From Curtobacterium sp. MCSS17_008 (GTDB taxonomy: Bacteria; Actinomycetota; Actinomycetes; Actinomycetales; Microbacteriaceae), in assembly GCF_003234185.1 (NCBI RefSeq), contig NZ_QKSM01000009.1, positions 1 to 64,000 of the forward strand: DNA of 64,000 nucleotides, given 5' to 3'. The position numbers and the translations under genes are program-made. The notes beneath the pieces are model-generated. The model saw only the letters and a list, made by a program, of their open reading frames with translations, had not been told where the DNA came from and searched no databases. The first letter of the stretch is position 1, and every line of letters starts with the position of its first letter. Positions 16,555 through 24,282 of the stretch are shown in pieces.

Positions 16555-17355
16555 ATGCCCACCACCTCTGTGCAGCTGTACTCGCTGCGCGACGCCATCG
16601 CCGAAGACCTCGACAAGGCCATCGCCCGGGTGCGCGAGATCGGCTACGAGAACGTCGAGCCGTACGCGTTCGTCGAGCGTGCCGCCGACCTCGAGAAGGC
16701 CTTCGCCGCCACCGGCCTGAAGGCGCCGTCGGGTCACGTCGCCGTGATCGACGCCGAGGACACCGCCCCGATCTGGGACGCCGCGGAGCGCCTCGGCATC
16801 CAGACCGTCATCGACCCGTTCATCCCGACCGACCGTTGGCAGACCGCCGACGACGTCGCGAAGATCGCCGAGCGCGTCAACGTGCTCACCGCCGAGGCCA
16901 CCTCGCGCGGGCTGCGCTTCGGGTACCACAACCACCAGTGGGAGTTCACGAACAAGGTCGACGGTCGCACCGTCTACGACCTGTTCGTCGAGCAGCTCTC
17001 CCCGGAGACCGTGCTCGAGGTCGACACCTTCTGGGCGACCGTCGGTGGCGCCGACGCCCCGGCGGTCCTGCAGTCGCTCGGCGACCGCGTCGTCGCCATC
17101 CACGTCAAGGACGGCAAGGTCGACGGGGACATCCTCACCGCGCTGCCCTCGTCCGAGAGCGCCCTCGTCGTCCCGGAGGCCCTGCAGCGCGCCTTCGAGA
17201 ACCAGACCCCGGCGGGCCAGGGCGACGTCGACGTGCGCGGGATCCTCGCCGCCGCGCCGCAGGCCATCCGCGTCGTGGAGTTCGACGCGTACTCCGGCGA
17301 CGTCTTCCAGGGCATCACCGAGTCGCTCGAGTGGCTGAAGGACAACGACAAGTGA
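16555..17355 (+). CDS. Sugar phosphate isomerase/epimerase (TIM barrel)
   Basis: 266 residues of the AP-endonuclease-2-like xylose-isomerase TIM-barrel family. MPTTSVQLYSLRDAIAEDLD is the usual start, GYENVEPYAF follows strand 2, and metal-ligand motifs appear as GYHNHQWEF (about 122-130), EVDTFWATVGG (about 150) and AIHVKDGK (about 181-188). Members isomerise or epimerise free or phosphorylated sugars and inositols in the cytoplasm. It overlaps the next gene by GTGA, so the two work together, and the divergent MFS gene probably supplies their substrate. Confidence 0.87.
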   Translation: MPTTSVQLYSLRDAIAEDLDKAIARVREIGYENVEPYAFVERAADLEKAFAATGLKAPSGHVAVIDAEDTAPIWDAAERLGIQTVIDPFIPTDRWQTADDVAKIAERVNVLTAEATSRGLRFGYHNHQWEFTNKVDGRTVYDLFVEQLSPETVLEVDTFWATVGGADAPAVLQSLGDRVVAIHVKDGKVDGDILTALPSSESALVVPEALQRAFENQTPAGQGDVDVRGILAAAPQAIRVVEFDAYSGDVFQGITESLEWLKDNDK

Positions 17356-18467
17356 GCCGCGTCGGGATCGGCATCATCGGTGCCGGCAACATCTCCACCC
17401 AGTACCTCGAGAACCTGACGAAGTTCGCCGACGTCGAGGTCCGCTTCGTCGCCGACGTGCTGCTCGACCGTGCCGCCGCCCAGGCGGAGGCACACGGCGT
17501 CGCCGCCTCGGGCACCGTCGAGGAGCTCCTCGCCCGCGAGGACATCTCGATCGTGATCAACCTGACGATCCCGGCCGCACACGCCGAGGTCGACCAGCAG
17601 ATCATCGACGCCGGCAAGCACGTCTGGAGCGAGAAGCCGATCGCGACCGACCACGAGTCGGCCGCAGCGGTCCTCGCGTCCGCGAAGGCGAAGGGGCTGC
17701 GCGTCGCGACGGCACCCGACACCGTGCTCGGCGCCGGCATCCAGACCGCACTCCGCGCCATCGCCCGTGGCGACATCGGCGAGCCGCTCACCGCGACGAC
17801 GCTGTTCCACGTGCCCGGACCCGAGGCGTGGCACCCGAACCCGGACTTCCTGTTCGCGAAGGGCGCCGGCCCCCTGTTCGACATGGGCCCGTACTACGTG
17901 ACGACGCTCGTGCACGCCTTCGGCACCGCGTCCCGCGTGCAGGCCGTGTCGTCGAAGTCCCTCGACCGGCGCACGATCGCCTCGGGCGACCGTGCCGGCG
18001 AGACCTTCCCGGTCGAGGTCCCCACGCACCACGCCGCGCTCATCGAGTTCGACGGCGGGCAGTCCGCCCAGTCGACGTTCTCGTTCCAGCACGCGCTGCC
18101 GCGCATGGGCTTCGTCGAGATCAACGGCACGCTCGGCACGATCTCGCTGCCGGACCCGAACACCTTCGAGGGCGCCTCGCAGCTCTGGCGCTACGGCCAG
18201 GAGGAGCCCGAGACGCTCGAGGCCGTCGGTTCCACCTGGGGTCGCGGCACCGGCGTCGTCGAGATGGCGCGCGCCATCGCCGAGGGCCGTCCGGAGCGGG
18301 CGTCCGGCGAGGTCGCCCTCCACGTCCTCGACGTGCTGCTCGGCATCCGTGACGCCGCCGATTCCGGCCAGGCCGTCACCATCGAGTCGTCCGTGCAGCG
18401 GCCCGAGCCGCTGCCGGAGGACTTCGACCCGGCCGCCGCGGTGCTCACGGCGAACGTGGACGCGTAG
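17352..18467 (+). CDS. Gfo/Idh/MocA family dehydrogenase
   Basis: 371 residues starting at a GTG that overlaps the preceding stop (GTGA). The N-terminal Rossmann motif is GIGIIGAGNISTQYLENL, followed by the family motif GKHVWSEKPIA near residues 93-103. The C-terminal domain contains PGPEAWHPNPDFLF and DMGPYYVTTLVHAFG, the usual substrate-side region. It probably oxidises or epimerises a sugar, inositol or related compound using NAD(P). It pairs with the isomerase and the MFS transporter as one catabolic unit. Confidence 0.9.
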   Translation: MSRVGIGIIGAGNISTQYLENLTKFADVEVRFVADVLLDRAAAQAEAHGVAASGTVEELLAREDISIVINLTIPAAHAEVDQQIIDAGKHVWSEKPIATDHESAAAVLASAKAKGLRVATAPDTVLGAGIQTALRAIARGDIGEPLTATTLFHVPGPEAWHPNPDFLFAKGAGPLFDMGPYYVTTLVHAFGTASRVQAVSSKSLDRRTIASGDRAGETFPVEVPTHHAALIEFDGGQSAQSTFSFQHALPRMGFVEINGTLGTISLPDPNTFEGASQLWRYGQEEPETLEAVGSTWGRGTGVVEMARAIAEGRPERASGEVALHVLDVLLGIRDAADSGQAVTIESSVQRPEPLPEDFDPAAAVLTANVDA

Positions 18468-18487
18468 GGCGCCGACGGAGGCTGCGA

Positions 18488-18521
18488 GGGAGGCGCGGTG
18501 CCGGCTGGCACCGCGCCTCCC
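18488..18521. terminator. Strong hairpin, copy 2 of a repeated family
   Basis: A perfect 15-base stem (GGGAGGCGCGGTGCC on the left) with loop GGCT, in the 67-base gap between the converging dehydrogenase and TetR genes. Probable bidirectional terminator. Confidence 0.75.
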
Positions 18522-18534
18522 GTCCGTCTCGTGG

Positions 18535-19149
18535 TCAGTCGCTCGCAGCAGGGATGATCGACTCGAGCAACCGGAGCACCCGCTCGCTGTCGACCGCCTC
18601 CGGGTCGAGCAGCCACTGCACCTGCAGCCCGTCGGACGCGGCGATGCCGAGGCTCGCGAGGTCGACGGGGTCGATGTCTGCGCGGATCCGCCCGGCGGCC
18701 TGGTCGGCGGCGATGAGCTCGGCCAGGTCCGCCCGCAGCCGGGTGAACCGCTCGCGCATGAAGTCGCGGGTGGCGGGGTGCCCCTCCTGCACGGCGTCCG
18801 CGGCGAGGGTCGTGTAGAGCTGCACGAGCCCGGGGACGCCGCGGTTCCGCGAGGCACTCTCCCGCATGTCGCCGATGGCCGAACGCATCCGGTCCGGGGC
18901 GTCCTGCTCGCGGACCTCGTGCTCCCGGTAGACGGCGAGGAGCAGCTCGTCGCGGCTCGGGAAGTAGTGCCGGAGTGCGGCGTGCGTGATCCCGAGGGCG
19001 TCCGCGACCGAACGGAGCGACGACGCGTCGACGCCCTGCGCGGCGACCATGCGGATCATCTCGTCGAGGATCTGGGCACGGCGCTCGGCGCCCTTGCGGT
19101 ACCCGCCGCGCCGGGGCGGGGTCGCGTCGTCGTCGACCTCGTGCGTCAT
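18535..19149 (-). CDS. TetR-family regulator of the sugar locus
   Basis: 204 residues. The N-terminus is basic (TPPRRGGYRKGAERRAQIL), followed by the HTH SLRSVADALGITHAALRHYF and a helical C-terminal domain ending LRLLESIIPAASD. The start ATG lies next to a 14-base sequence GCTGGAAGGTTTTC that also stands before the sugar MFS gene, so this protein is the best candidate to control itself, the transporter and possibly the isomerase/dehydrogenase pair. The ligand is presumably a sugar or its derivative. Confidence 0.87.
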   Translation of the reverse strand: MTHEVDDDATPPRRGGYRKGAERRAQILDEMIRMVAAQGVDASSLRSVADALGITHAALRHYFPSRDELLLAVYREHEVREQDAPDRMRSAIGDMRESASRNRGVPGLVQLYTTLAADAVQEGHPATRDFMRERFTRLRADLAELIAADQAAGRIRADIDPVDLASLGIAASDGLQVQWLLDPEAVDSERVLRLLESIIPAASD

Positions 19150-19153
19150 CCCT

Positions 19154-19177
19154 CCAACTTACCGCTGGAAGGTTTTC
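19154..19177. promoter_or_regulatory. Operator-like motif, site 2
   Basis: CCAACTTACCGCTGGAAGG followed by TTTTC, sharing GCTGGAAGGTTTTC exactly with the site at 16360-16373. It lies 5 bases upstream of the tetR start codon, the place expected for autoregulation. Confidence 0.55.
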
Positions 19178-19204
19178 GCGCCACCTCCGGTGTGCCGGGG
19201 CGGG

Positions 19205-19762
19205 TCAGGCGTCGTTCGGCTCGGCCGCGCCCTCCGGGTCGACCGTGTACTCGTCGACCGGTGTCGGCGTCCCCTCGGCGAGCGCGTCGGTGATCTGCGA
19301 CAGGCAGCGCGCGAGCACCTCGTTCTCCTCGCTCGACAGGTGGTCCATCACGCTCACCACGGCCTCGTGGAAGCGCGCGTAGGACGAGTCGATCTTCTCG
19401 GCGGCCTGCACGGTGGGCTCGAGCACCTGCGCTCGGCGGTCGGTCGGGTGCGGTACGCGGACGATGTCGCCCTTCGTGACGAGCCCGTCGACGATCTTGG
19501 TCACCGACGCGTTCGAGACGTTGAGCATGACGGCGAGGTCCTTCGGTCCCATCGCCCGCCCGTCGCGGTGGGCCTGCAGCATGTAGCGGACCGTGAGGAA
19601 CTCGTTCTTCGTCAGACCGCTCTCGGTCCGGGCCTGCTCGAGCTGCTGTTCCTCGGCGTGCTGCAGGCGCAGCAGGGCGTCGACGGCGACCTTCGCGGCC
19701 TTCGACCGCGGCTCCCTGGCGTAGAGGTGCACGTGCTCACGGCGGACGACGGTCAGTGGCAT
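19205..19762 (-). CDS. MarR-family transcriptional regulator
   Basis: 185 residues. The winged helix-turn-helix is SGLTKNEFLTVRYMLQAHRD, then MGPKDLAVMLNVSNASVTKI and VDGLVTKGDIVRVPHPTDRR with the wing Asp-Arg pair. N- and C-terminal helices form the usual dimer region (about 15-45 and 135-165). The tail is acidic (DEYTVDPEGAAEPNDA). It is preceded on the same strand by the second EPSYADFF micro-protein, 47 bases upstream, and the pair is divergent from an aldo-keto reductase gene that it may regulate. Confidence 0.88.
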   Translation of the reverse strand: MPLTVVRREHVHLYAREPRSKAAKVAVDALLRLQHAEEQQLEQARTESGLTKNEFLTVRYMLQAHRDGRAMGPKDLAVMLNVSNASVTKIVDGLVTKGDIVRVPHPTDRRAQVLEPTVQAAEKIDSSYARFHEAVVSVMDHLSSEENEVLARCLSQITDALAEGTPTPVDEYTVDPEGAAEPNDA

Positions 19763-19809
19763 CTGCTGGTGGGGTCTCTCTGTCGGGCGGGTCCGGTCGG
19801 AGCGGGCGG

Positions 19810-19992
19810 CTACGCGGTGGGCGCCGTGAAGAAGTCAGCGTACGACGGTTCGGTACGCGCCGACAGGAGCGACGGGTCCTGGATGCGTCGCGCCACGTAG
19901 GCGTCGATGACGGCCGGGTCGGTGAGTCCGACGCGCGTGTGGGTCGCGGAGAGCCGTGACGTGCGCGGCATCCCGGAGTACGTGCTGTGCAT
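19810..19992 (-). CDS. EPSYADFF micro-protein, copy B
   Basis: 60 codons from an ATG with a good ribosome site (GCAGGAAGGCGGG). The product starts MHSTYSGMPRTSRLSATHTR, then DPAVIDAYVARRIQDPSLLS, and ends ARTEPSYADFFTAPTA. It shares the EPSYADFF end and an ID..V..R(I/L) helix with the copy at 6681-6839. No known family is recognised and there is no signal or membrane segment, so it is probably cytoplasmic. The strict context (first gene before a MarR gene, divergent from a reductase) suggests regulation or partnering with one of these. Confidence 0.68.
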   Translation of the reverse strand: MHSTYSGMPRTSRLSATHTRVGLTDPAVIDAYVARRIQDPSLLSARTEPSYADFFTAPTA

Positions 19993-20146
19993 GAGTGATC
20001 CCGCCTTCCTGCTTCGTTGCCGTCCTGATCGGACAGCAGGAACTGTTTCACATCGCGAACAATCAGTGCAACGAACCTTTTCGCTTCTGTACAGTTCGCG
20101 CGACGAATCGCGGCTGCGGAGTGCGACGACGGGCCAGGATGGACCC

Positions 20147-21190
20147 ATGGCCTACACCGCCGCGGACGACCGCTACGACTCCATGCCCTACCGCCGGACC
20201 GGCCGCTCCGGCCTCGACCTGCCACTGCTCTCCCTGGGCTACTGGCACAACTTCGGCGACGACAAGCCGTTCGAGACGCAGCGGGCGATCAGCCGCCGGG
20301 CGTTCGACCTCGGCATCACCCACCACGACCTGGCGAACAACTACGGCCCGCCCTACGGCGCCGCCGAGGTCAACTTCGGTCGGCTCATGCGCGAGGACTT
20401 CCGGCCCTACCGCGACGAGATGGTGATCTCGACGAAGGCCGGGTGGGACATGTGGCCCGGACCGTACGGCCAGGGTGGTGGGTCGCGGAAGTACGTCCTC
20501 GCCTCGCTCGACCAGTCGCTCGAGCGGATGGGGCTGGACTACGTCGACGTCTTCTACTCGCACCGTCTCGACGCGTCGACGCCGCTCGAGGAGACCATGG
20601 GCGCCCTCCACACCGCCGTGCAGCAGGGCAAGGCGCTCTACGTGGGGATCTCGTCCTACGACGCCGAACGCTCCCGTCAGGCGGCCGAGATCCTCCGTGA
20701 GCTCGGTACCCCGCTCCTGATCCACCAGCCGTCGTACTCGATGCTCAACCGCTGGATCGAGGACGAGGGGCTGCTCGACACGGCGGGCGACCTGGGCTTC
20801 GGCGTGATCGGGTTCACCGCACTCGCGCAGGGCCTGCTCACCGGTCGGTACCTCGACGGCGTCCCGGAGGACTCGCGGGCCGCGGCCGGCAAGTCCCTCG
20901 ACGCCGGGACCCTGACGGACGAGGTCGTCGAGCACCTCCGGGCGTTGAACGACATCGCGTCCGAGCGCGGCCAGAGCCTGGCGCAGCTCGCCCTCGCGTG
21001 GGCGCTGCGCGACGAGCGGGTGACCTCGCTCGTCATCGGTGCCTCGCGGGTCGAGCAGCTCGAGCAGAACGTCGCCGCGCTCGGGAACCTGTCCTTCACG
21101 GACGACGAGCTGCGTCGCATCGACGAGCACTCGGTCGGCGTCCTCGACGTCGACCTGTGGTCGGGAGCCCGGTCCGGTCAGGTCAGCTGA
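20147..21190 (+). CDS. Aldo-keto reductase (YghZ/GpsA-partner type)
   Basis: 347 residues of the AKR TIM barrel. MAYTAADDRYDSMPYRRTGR and SGLDLPLLSLGYWHNFGDD resemble the YghZ (AKR14) branch, active on glyceraldehyde and methylglyoxal. Catalytic Asp and Tyr fall in HHDLANNYGPPYG, Lys in VISTKAGWDMW and His in VFYSHRLDAST. The NADPH-binding end VIGASRVEQLEQNVAAL is present. It is divergent from the micro-protein/MarR pair, separated by about 150 bases that include CGCGAAC and GTTCGCG arms at 20056 and 20094, a possible MarR site. Confidence 0.88.
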   Translation: MAYTAADDRYDSMPYRRTGRSGLDLPLLSLGYWHNFGDDKPFETQRAISRRAFDLGITHHDLANNYGPPYGAAEVNFGRLMREDFRPYRDEMVISTKAGWDMWPGPYGQGGGSRKYVLASLDQSLERMGLDYVDVFYSHRLDASTPLEETMGALHTAVQQGKALYVGISSYDAERSRQAAEILRELGTPLLIHQPSYSMLNRWIEDEGLLDTAGDLGFGVIGFTALAQGLLTGRYLDGVPEDSRAAAGKSLDAGTLTDEVVEHLRALNDIASERGQSLAQLALAWALRDERVTSLVIGASRVEQLEQNVAALGNLSFTDDELRRIDEHSVGVLDVDLWSGARSGQVS

Positions 21191-21211
21191 CCCCCTCCTC
21201 CTCTCCGCGAA

Positions 21212-21271
21212 ACGCAACGTGGGCGGATCCTCGCAGCGCTATGACGCTGCGAGGATCCGCCCACGTGGCGT
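21212..21271. terminator. Very long hairpin after the aldo-keto reductase gene
   Basis: A perfect 22-base stem (21217-21238 with 21245-21266) and six-base loop CTATGA, extending four more pairs past one mismatch. It stands 21 bases after the reductase stop and before the heat-shock operators. A strong intrinsic terminator or an RNA-processing element. Confidence 0.8.
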
Positions 21272-21325
21272 CTTGCGATCCTCCGGCGCCGACCTCCACT
21301 TCCCCAGCGGTCTCCGAGCGGACTC

Positions 21326-21352
21326 TTGGCACTCCTGAGGGGAGAGTGCTAG
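21326..21352. promoter_or_regulatory. CIRCE element (HrcA operator)
   Basis: TTGGCACTC, nine-base spacer, GAGTGCTAG: seven or eight of nine positions per arm match the TTAGCACTC-N9-GAGTGCTAA consensus and the spacer length is exact. It lies 58 bases before the hsp20 start, where HrcA would block transcription. Confidence 0.9.
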
Positions 21353-21363
21353 AACTGGTGCCA

Positions 21364-21384
21364 GTTGAGTCGAGGGGACTCAAC
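21364..21384. promoter_or_regulatory. HAIR element (HspR operator)
   Basis: TTGAGT, seven-base spacer, ACTCAA at 21365-21383, matching the HspR consensus CTTGAGT-N7-ACTCAAG except for the outermost bases (G and C here). It follows the CIRCE element by 11 bases and precedes the hsp20 ribosome site, so two heat-shock repressors may act on one promoter. Confidence 0.85.
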
Positions 21385-21409
21385 GAGGACCACGAAGGAG
21401 TTGATCTCG

Positions 21410-21853
21410 ATGACGATGCAGTTCGATCCGTTCCGCGAGCTCGACCGACTCGCCGGCTCCCTGCTCGGTGCCGGCACCGGTGCTCCCCGCTCCATGCCGA
21501 TGGATCTCTACCGCACCGGCGACCACTACGTCCTCGACGTCGACCTGCCGGGCATCGACCCGGGTTCGGTCGACGTGGACGTCGACGGCTCGGTGCTCAC
21601 CATCCGCGCGGAGCGCACGCTCGGCGCTCCCGAGGGCTCGCAGTGGCTCACACGTGAGCGCCAGCCGGGCACGTTCGTCCGGCAGCTCACGCTCGGTGAC
21701 CACCTGGACACCGCACGCATCAGCGCCGCCTACGACAACGGCGTGCTGAGCGTCACGATCCCGGTCAAGGAGTCCGCGAAGCCCCGCAAGATCGACGTCA
21801 CCACCGGTGGCGGCGCGCAGCAGCTCGCGGTCGGCAGCGGCTCCGCCGAGTAG
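21410..21853 (+). CDS. hsp20: Small heat-shock protein, Hsp20 family
   Basis: 147 residues. The ATG (MTMQFDPFRELDRLAGSLLG) follows AAGGAG at nine bases. The alpha-crystallin domain spans about 30-130: MDLYRTGDHYVLDVDLPGID, then VDVDGSVLTIRAERT, and the conserved end YDNGVLSVTIPVKESAKPRK. The N-terminal F-REL-RL segment and the C-terminal extension with QLAVGSG are typical of oligomeric holdases. It prevents aggregation of unfolded proteins in the cytoplasm. It is preceded by both CIRCE and HAIR operators, and a small membrane protein gene follows after 15 bases. Confidence 0.93.
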   Translation: MTMQFDPFRELDRLAGSLLGAGTGAPRSMPMDLYRTGDHYVLDVDLPGIDPGSVDVDVDGSVLTIRAERTLGAPEGSQWLTRERQPGTFVRQLTLGDHLDTARISAAYDNGVLSVTIPVKESAKPRKIDVTTGGGAQQLAVGSGSAE

Positions 21854-21868
21854 TCGAGGAGGGCACGG

Positions 21869-22183
21869 GTGACGACGATCCTGGGCGCCCTCCTCGCCGT
21901 CGCGGTCGTGACGGCGGCACTCGTGGCGACGAGCCTCGACCGCCGCACGGCCGCGCTCCTCGGCGCCGCGGGCAGCACGACCGGCAACTTCCTCGCCTGG
22001 GTGGTCGCTCCGCACGCCTGGGCCGAGGTGCCGCTCGTGCCGTGGGTCGCCGCGGTGGCCGGGACGGTCGCGTCCATCGCACTCTGGAGCGCGACCCGCC
22101 TGTACGCCGGCATCTTCGAACCGCCGCGCGCTGCGCGCGACGACGACACCGCCGCCCTGGCGACGGTCGGGCCGGAGCGGTGA
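21869..22183 (+). CDS. Small membrane protein
   Basis: 104 residues from GTG, preceded by GAGGAGGG. Three hydrophobic stretches are visible: about 4-22 (ILGALLAVAVVTAALVAT), 28-49 (ALLGAAGSTTGNFLAWVVAP) and 55-75 (LVPWVAAVAGTVASIALW). The last 20 residues are polar (PPRAARDDDTAALATV). I recognise no family. It begins 15 bases after hsp20 and may share its heat-shock transcript, ahead of the hairpin at 22192. Confidence 0.65.
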   Translation: MTTILGALLAVAVVTAALVATSLDRRTAALLGAAGSTTGNFLAWVVAPHAWAEVPLVPWVAAVAGTVASIALWSATRLYAGIFEPPRAARDDDTAALATVGPER

Positions 22184-22191
22184 CCACCTGA

Positions 22192-22235
22192 CGGACGGGA
22201 GGCCCGGTGCCAGCTGGCACCGGGCCTCCCGTCCG
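22192..22235. terminator. Strong hairpin, copy 3 of a repeated family
   Basis: A 44-base perfect palindrome: 20-base arms and the self-complementary loop AGCT. The core GGTGCCAGCTGGCACC and the outer AGGC/GCCT match copies 1 and 2. It lies between two converging genes (small membrane protein and Mn-catalase) and is probably a bidirectional terminator. Confidence 0.8.
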
Positions 22236-22268
22236 CTGGGCGGCCGCGTCAGGCGACCGGCGGGACCG

Positions 22269-23150
22269 TCACTCCTTGTTGAGCTTGTCCTGCACGAGCC
22301 CCGCGGTCTTCTCGACCACGTTCGGCAGCTCGGTGGTGCCGTACAGCCGGACGTCCGGGTGCGTGGGCGGGGGCATCGGCACCGAGGTGGTGGGGCCGTC
22401 GTGGTACGAGTACTCGCCCTTGCCGTCGAACGACGGGCCGCTCGCCCAGGGTCCGTCGGCCGCTGCCTTGCCGTCGGAGAAGTTGAGGTACTGGTAGTTG
22501 ACCTCCTGGTTCTCCTTCGCCTGCGGGAAGTTGCTCGGCACCGGGAAGCCCTCGACACCCTTCTCGCGGAGCTCCGCAGCGGCGGTCGCCCACATGTTCT
22601 GGTGCATGGTGTCCCGTGCGATGAGGAACGAGAGCAGGTCCCGCACGCCGTGGTCGTCGGTCATGTGGTACAGACGGGCCGCCTGGACGCGTCCCTGCAT
22701 CTCGGCGTTCTCGTTCGCCGTGAAGTCGGCGAGCAGGTTGCCGCTCGCCGTGATGTACGAGCCCTGCCAGGGGTTGCCGTTGCTGTCGACCGGACGCGCG
22801 CCGGCACCCGCGACGATGGCGTGCTGCACGTCGGTCCCGCCGACGATGGCTGCCACGGTCGGGTCGTCCTGCAGGGCGTCCTCGGTGATGCCGAGCGGGC
22901 TCTTCTCGAGCAGCTGCGCGATCATCGTCGCGAGCATCTCGACGTGGCCCATCTCCTCGGCGCCGATGCCGAACACCATGTCGCGGTACTTGCCCGGGAT
23001 GTGCATGTTCCACGCCTGGAACTGGTACTGCAGGGCGACGGAGATCTCGCCGTACTGGCCGCCGAGCACCTCCTGGAGCTTGCGGGCGTAGATCGCGTCG
23101 GGCTTGTCCGGGGTGGCCTTGAACTGGAGTTCTTGCTTGTGGAAGTACAA
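22269..23150 (-). CDS. Manganese (non-haem) catalase
   Basis: 293 residues starting at TTG 23150, chosen because it has a good AGGAG eight bases upstream and gives the conserved start (M)YFHKQELQFKATPDKPD. The four-helix-bundle dimanganese ligands are present: Glu35 (GGQYGEISVA), Glu66 and His69 (GAEEMGHVEM), Glu150 (NENAEMQG) and His183 (RDTMHQN). It converts hydrogen peroxide to water and oxygen. The C-terminal extension after about residue 225 is Pro/Gly rich (VPMPPPTHPDVRL). The next gene upstream is an SDR, a pairing common in stress-response clusters. Confidence 0.94.
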   Translation of the reverse strand: MYFHKQELQFKATPDKPDAIYARKLQEVLGGQYGEISVALQYQFQAWNMHIPGKYRDMVFGIGAEEMGHVEMLATMIAQLLEKSPLGITEDALQDDPTVAAIVGGTDVQHAIVAGAGARPVDSNGNPWQGSYITASGNLLADFTANENAEMQGRVQAARLYHMTDDHGVRDLLSFLIARDTMHQNMWATAAAELREKGVEGFPVPSNFPQAKENQEVNYQYLNFSDGKAAADGPWASGPSFDGKGEYSYHDGPTTSVPMPPPTHPDVRLYGTTELPNVVEKTAGLVQDKLNKE

Positions 23151-23188
23151 ATCGTTCTCCTGTTTCGCTGGTGGTGGTCGGTGGTGGG

Positions 23189-24022
23189 TCAGAGGATCGG
23201 CGTGCCGCCGGTGACGGCGACGCGCGCGCCGGACACGTAGCTGCCGTCGTCACTGGCGAGCAGCACGTAGACGGGCGCGAGCTCGGCCGGCTGGCCGGGG
23301 CGGCCGAGCGGCGACTGCTTGCCGAACTGCTCGACCTCCTCGGCGGGCATCGTCGAGGGGATGAGCGGCGTCCAGATGGGCCCGGGTGCCACGCTGTTCA
23401 CGCGGATGCCGCGCTCCCCGAGCAGCTGCGCGAGCGCTGCCGACAGGTTCGCGACGCCGGCCTTCGTGACGTCGTACGGGGCCAGCGTCGGCTTGGGGTT
23501 GTCGGAGTTCACCGAGCTCGAGCCGATGATCGACGACCCGGGGCCGAGGTGCGGCAGCGCGGCCTTCACCAGGTGGAAGTAGGCGCTGAGGTTCGTGGCG
23601 AGGGTGTGGTCCCACTCCTCGTCGCTGATCTCCTCGAGCGTCTCGTGGCTCATCTGGTAGGCCGCGTTGTTCACGAGGACGTCGAGGCCGCCGAGTTCGT
23701 CCACGGCGGTCTGGATGATCGAACGGCAGGTCGCCGGGTCGCTGACGTCGCCGGGGAGCAGCACCGCCTTGCGGCCCGCCTCCTCGATCCAGCGCTTCGT
23801 GTCCTGCGCGTCCTCCTCCTCCTCGGGGAGGTAGTTGATGAGGACGTCCGCGCCCTCGCGGGCGAACGCGATCGCCACGGCCTTGCCGATGCCGCTGTCG
23901 CCACCGGTGATCACGGCCCGCTTGCCGGTGAGCTTGCCGGAACCGCGGTACGACTGCTCGCCGTGGTCGGCCGTCGGCGTCAGGTCCTGGTCGCTGCCCG
24001 GGGGCTGCTGCTGGTCGGTCAT
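23189..24022 (-). CDS. Short-chain dehydrogenase/reductase (YhdF/YghA-like)
   Basis: 277 residues from ATG preceded by GAGGGAG. A 30-residue Gln/Pro-rich leader is followed by the SDR cofactor motif VITGGDSGIGKAVAIAFARE (about 37-56), the NNAA motif in LDVLVNNAAYQ, and the active-site Ser and YxxxK in SSVNSDNPKPTLAPYDVTKA. The end AVTGGTPIL is typical of the YghA/YhdF group, which is often induced by general stress. It lies 38 bases upstream of the Mn-catalase gene on the same strand and is probably cotranscribed. Confidence 0.92.
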   Translation of the reverse strand: MTDQQQPPGSDQDLTPTADHGEQSYRGSGKLTGKRAVITGGDSGIGKAVAIAFAREGADVLINYLPEEEEDAQDTKRWIEEAGRKAVLLPGDVSDPATCRSIIQTAVDELGGLDVLVNNAAYQMSHETLEEISDEEWDHTLATNLSAYFHLVKAALPHLGPGSSIIGSSSVNSDNPKPTLAPYDVTKAGVANLSAALAQLLGERGIRVNSVAPGPIWTPLIPSTMPAEEVEQFGKQSPLGRPGQPAELAPVYVLLASDDGSYVSGARVAVTGGTPIL

Positions 24023-24282
24023 GTCGCTCCCTCTCGTCTGCGGAGTCGGACGTCCCGCGCACGGGACGCTCGTGCGTCGATGCCGAGGATCGGCCGCGGT
24101 CTCTGGACGCCCGTCCAAGGTGGACGGATCACGCACGGCACCTGGCCGGATCGCGCGGGCCGAGCGCCCCCGGGCGGCCCGTCATCTGCGACCGGGGGCC
24201 GGGGCGCTTCGTCCTGCAGGACGACCCCGTTCGTCCCTCCGCCCGATGCCCGGCCACCGGTCCGACCGCCAGGCTCGGTGGC

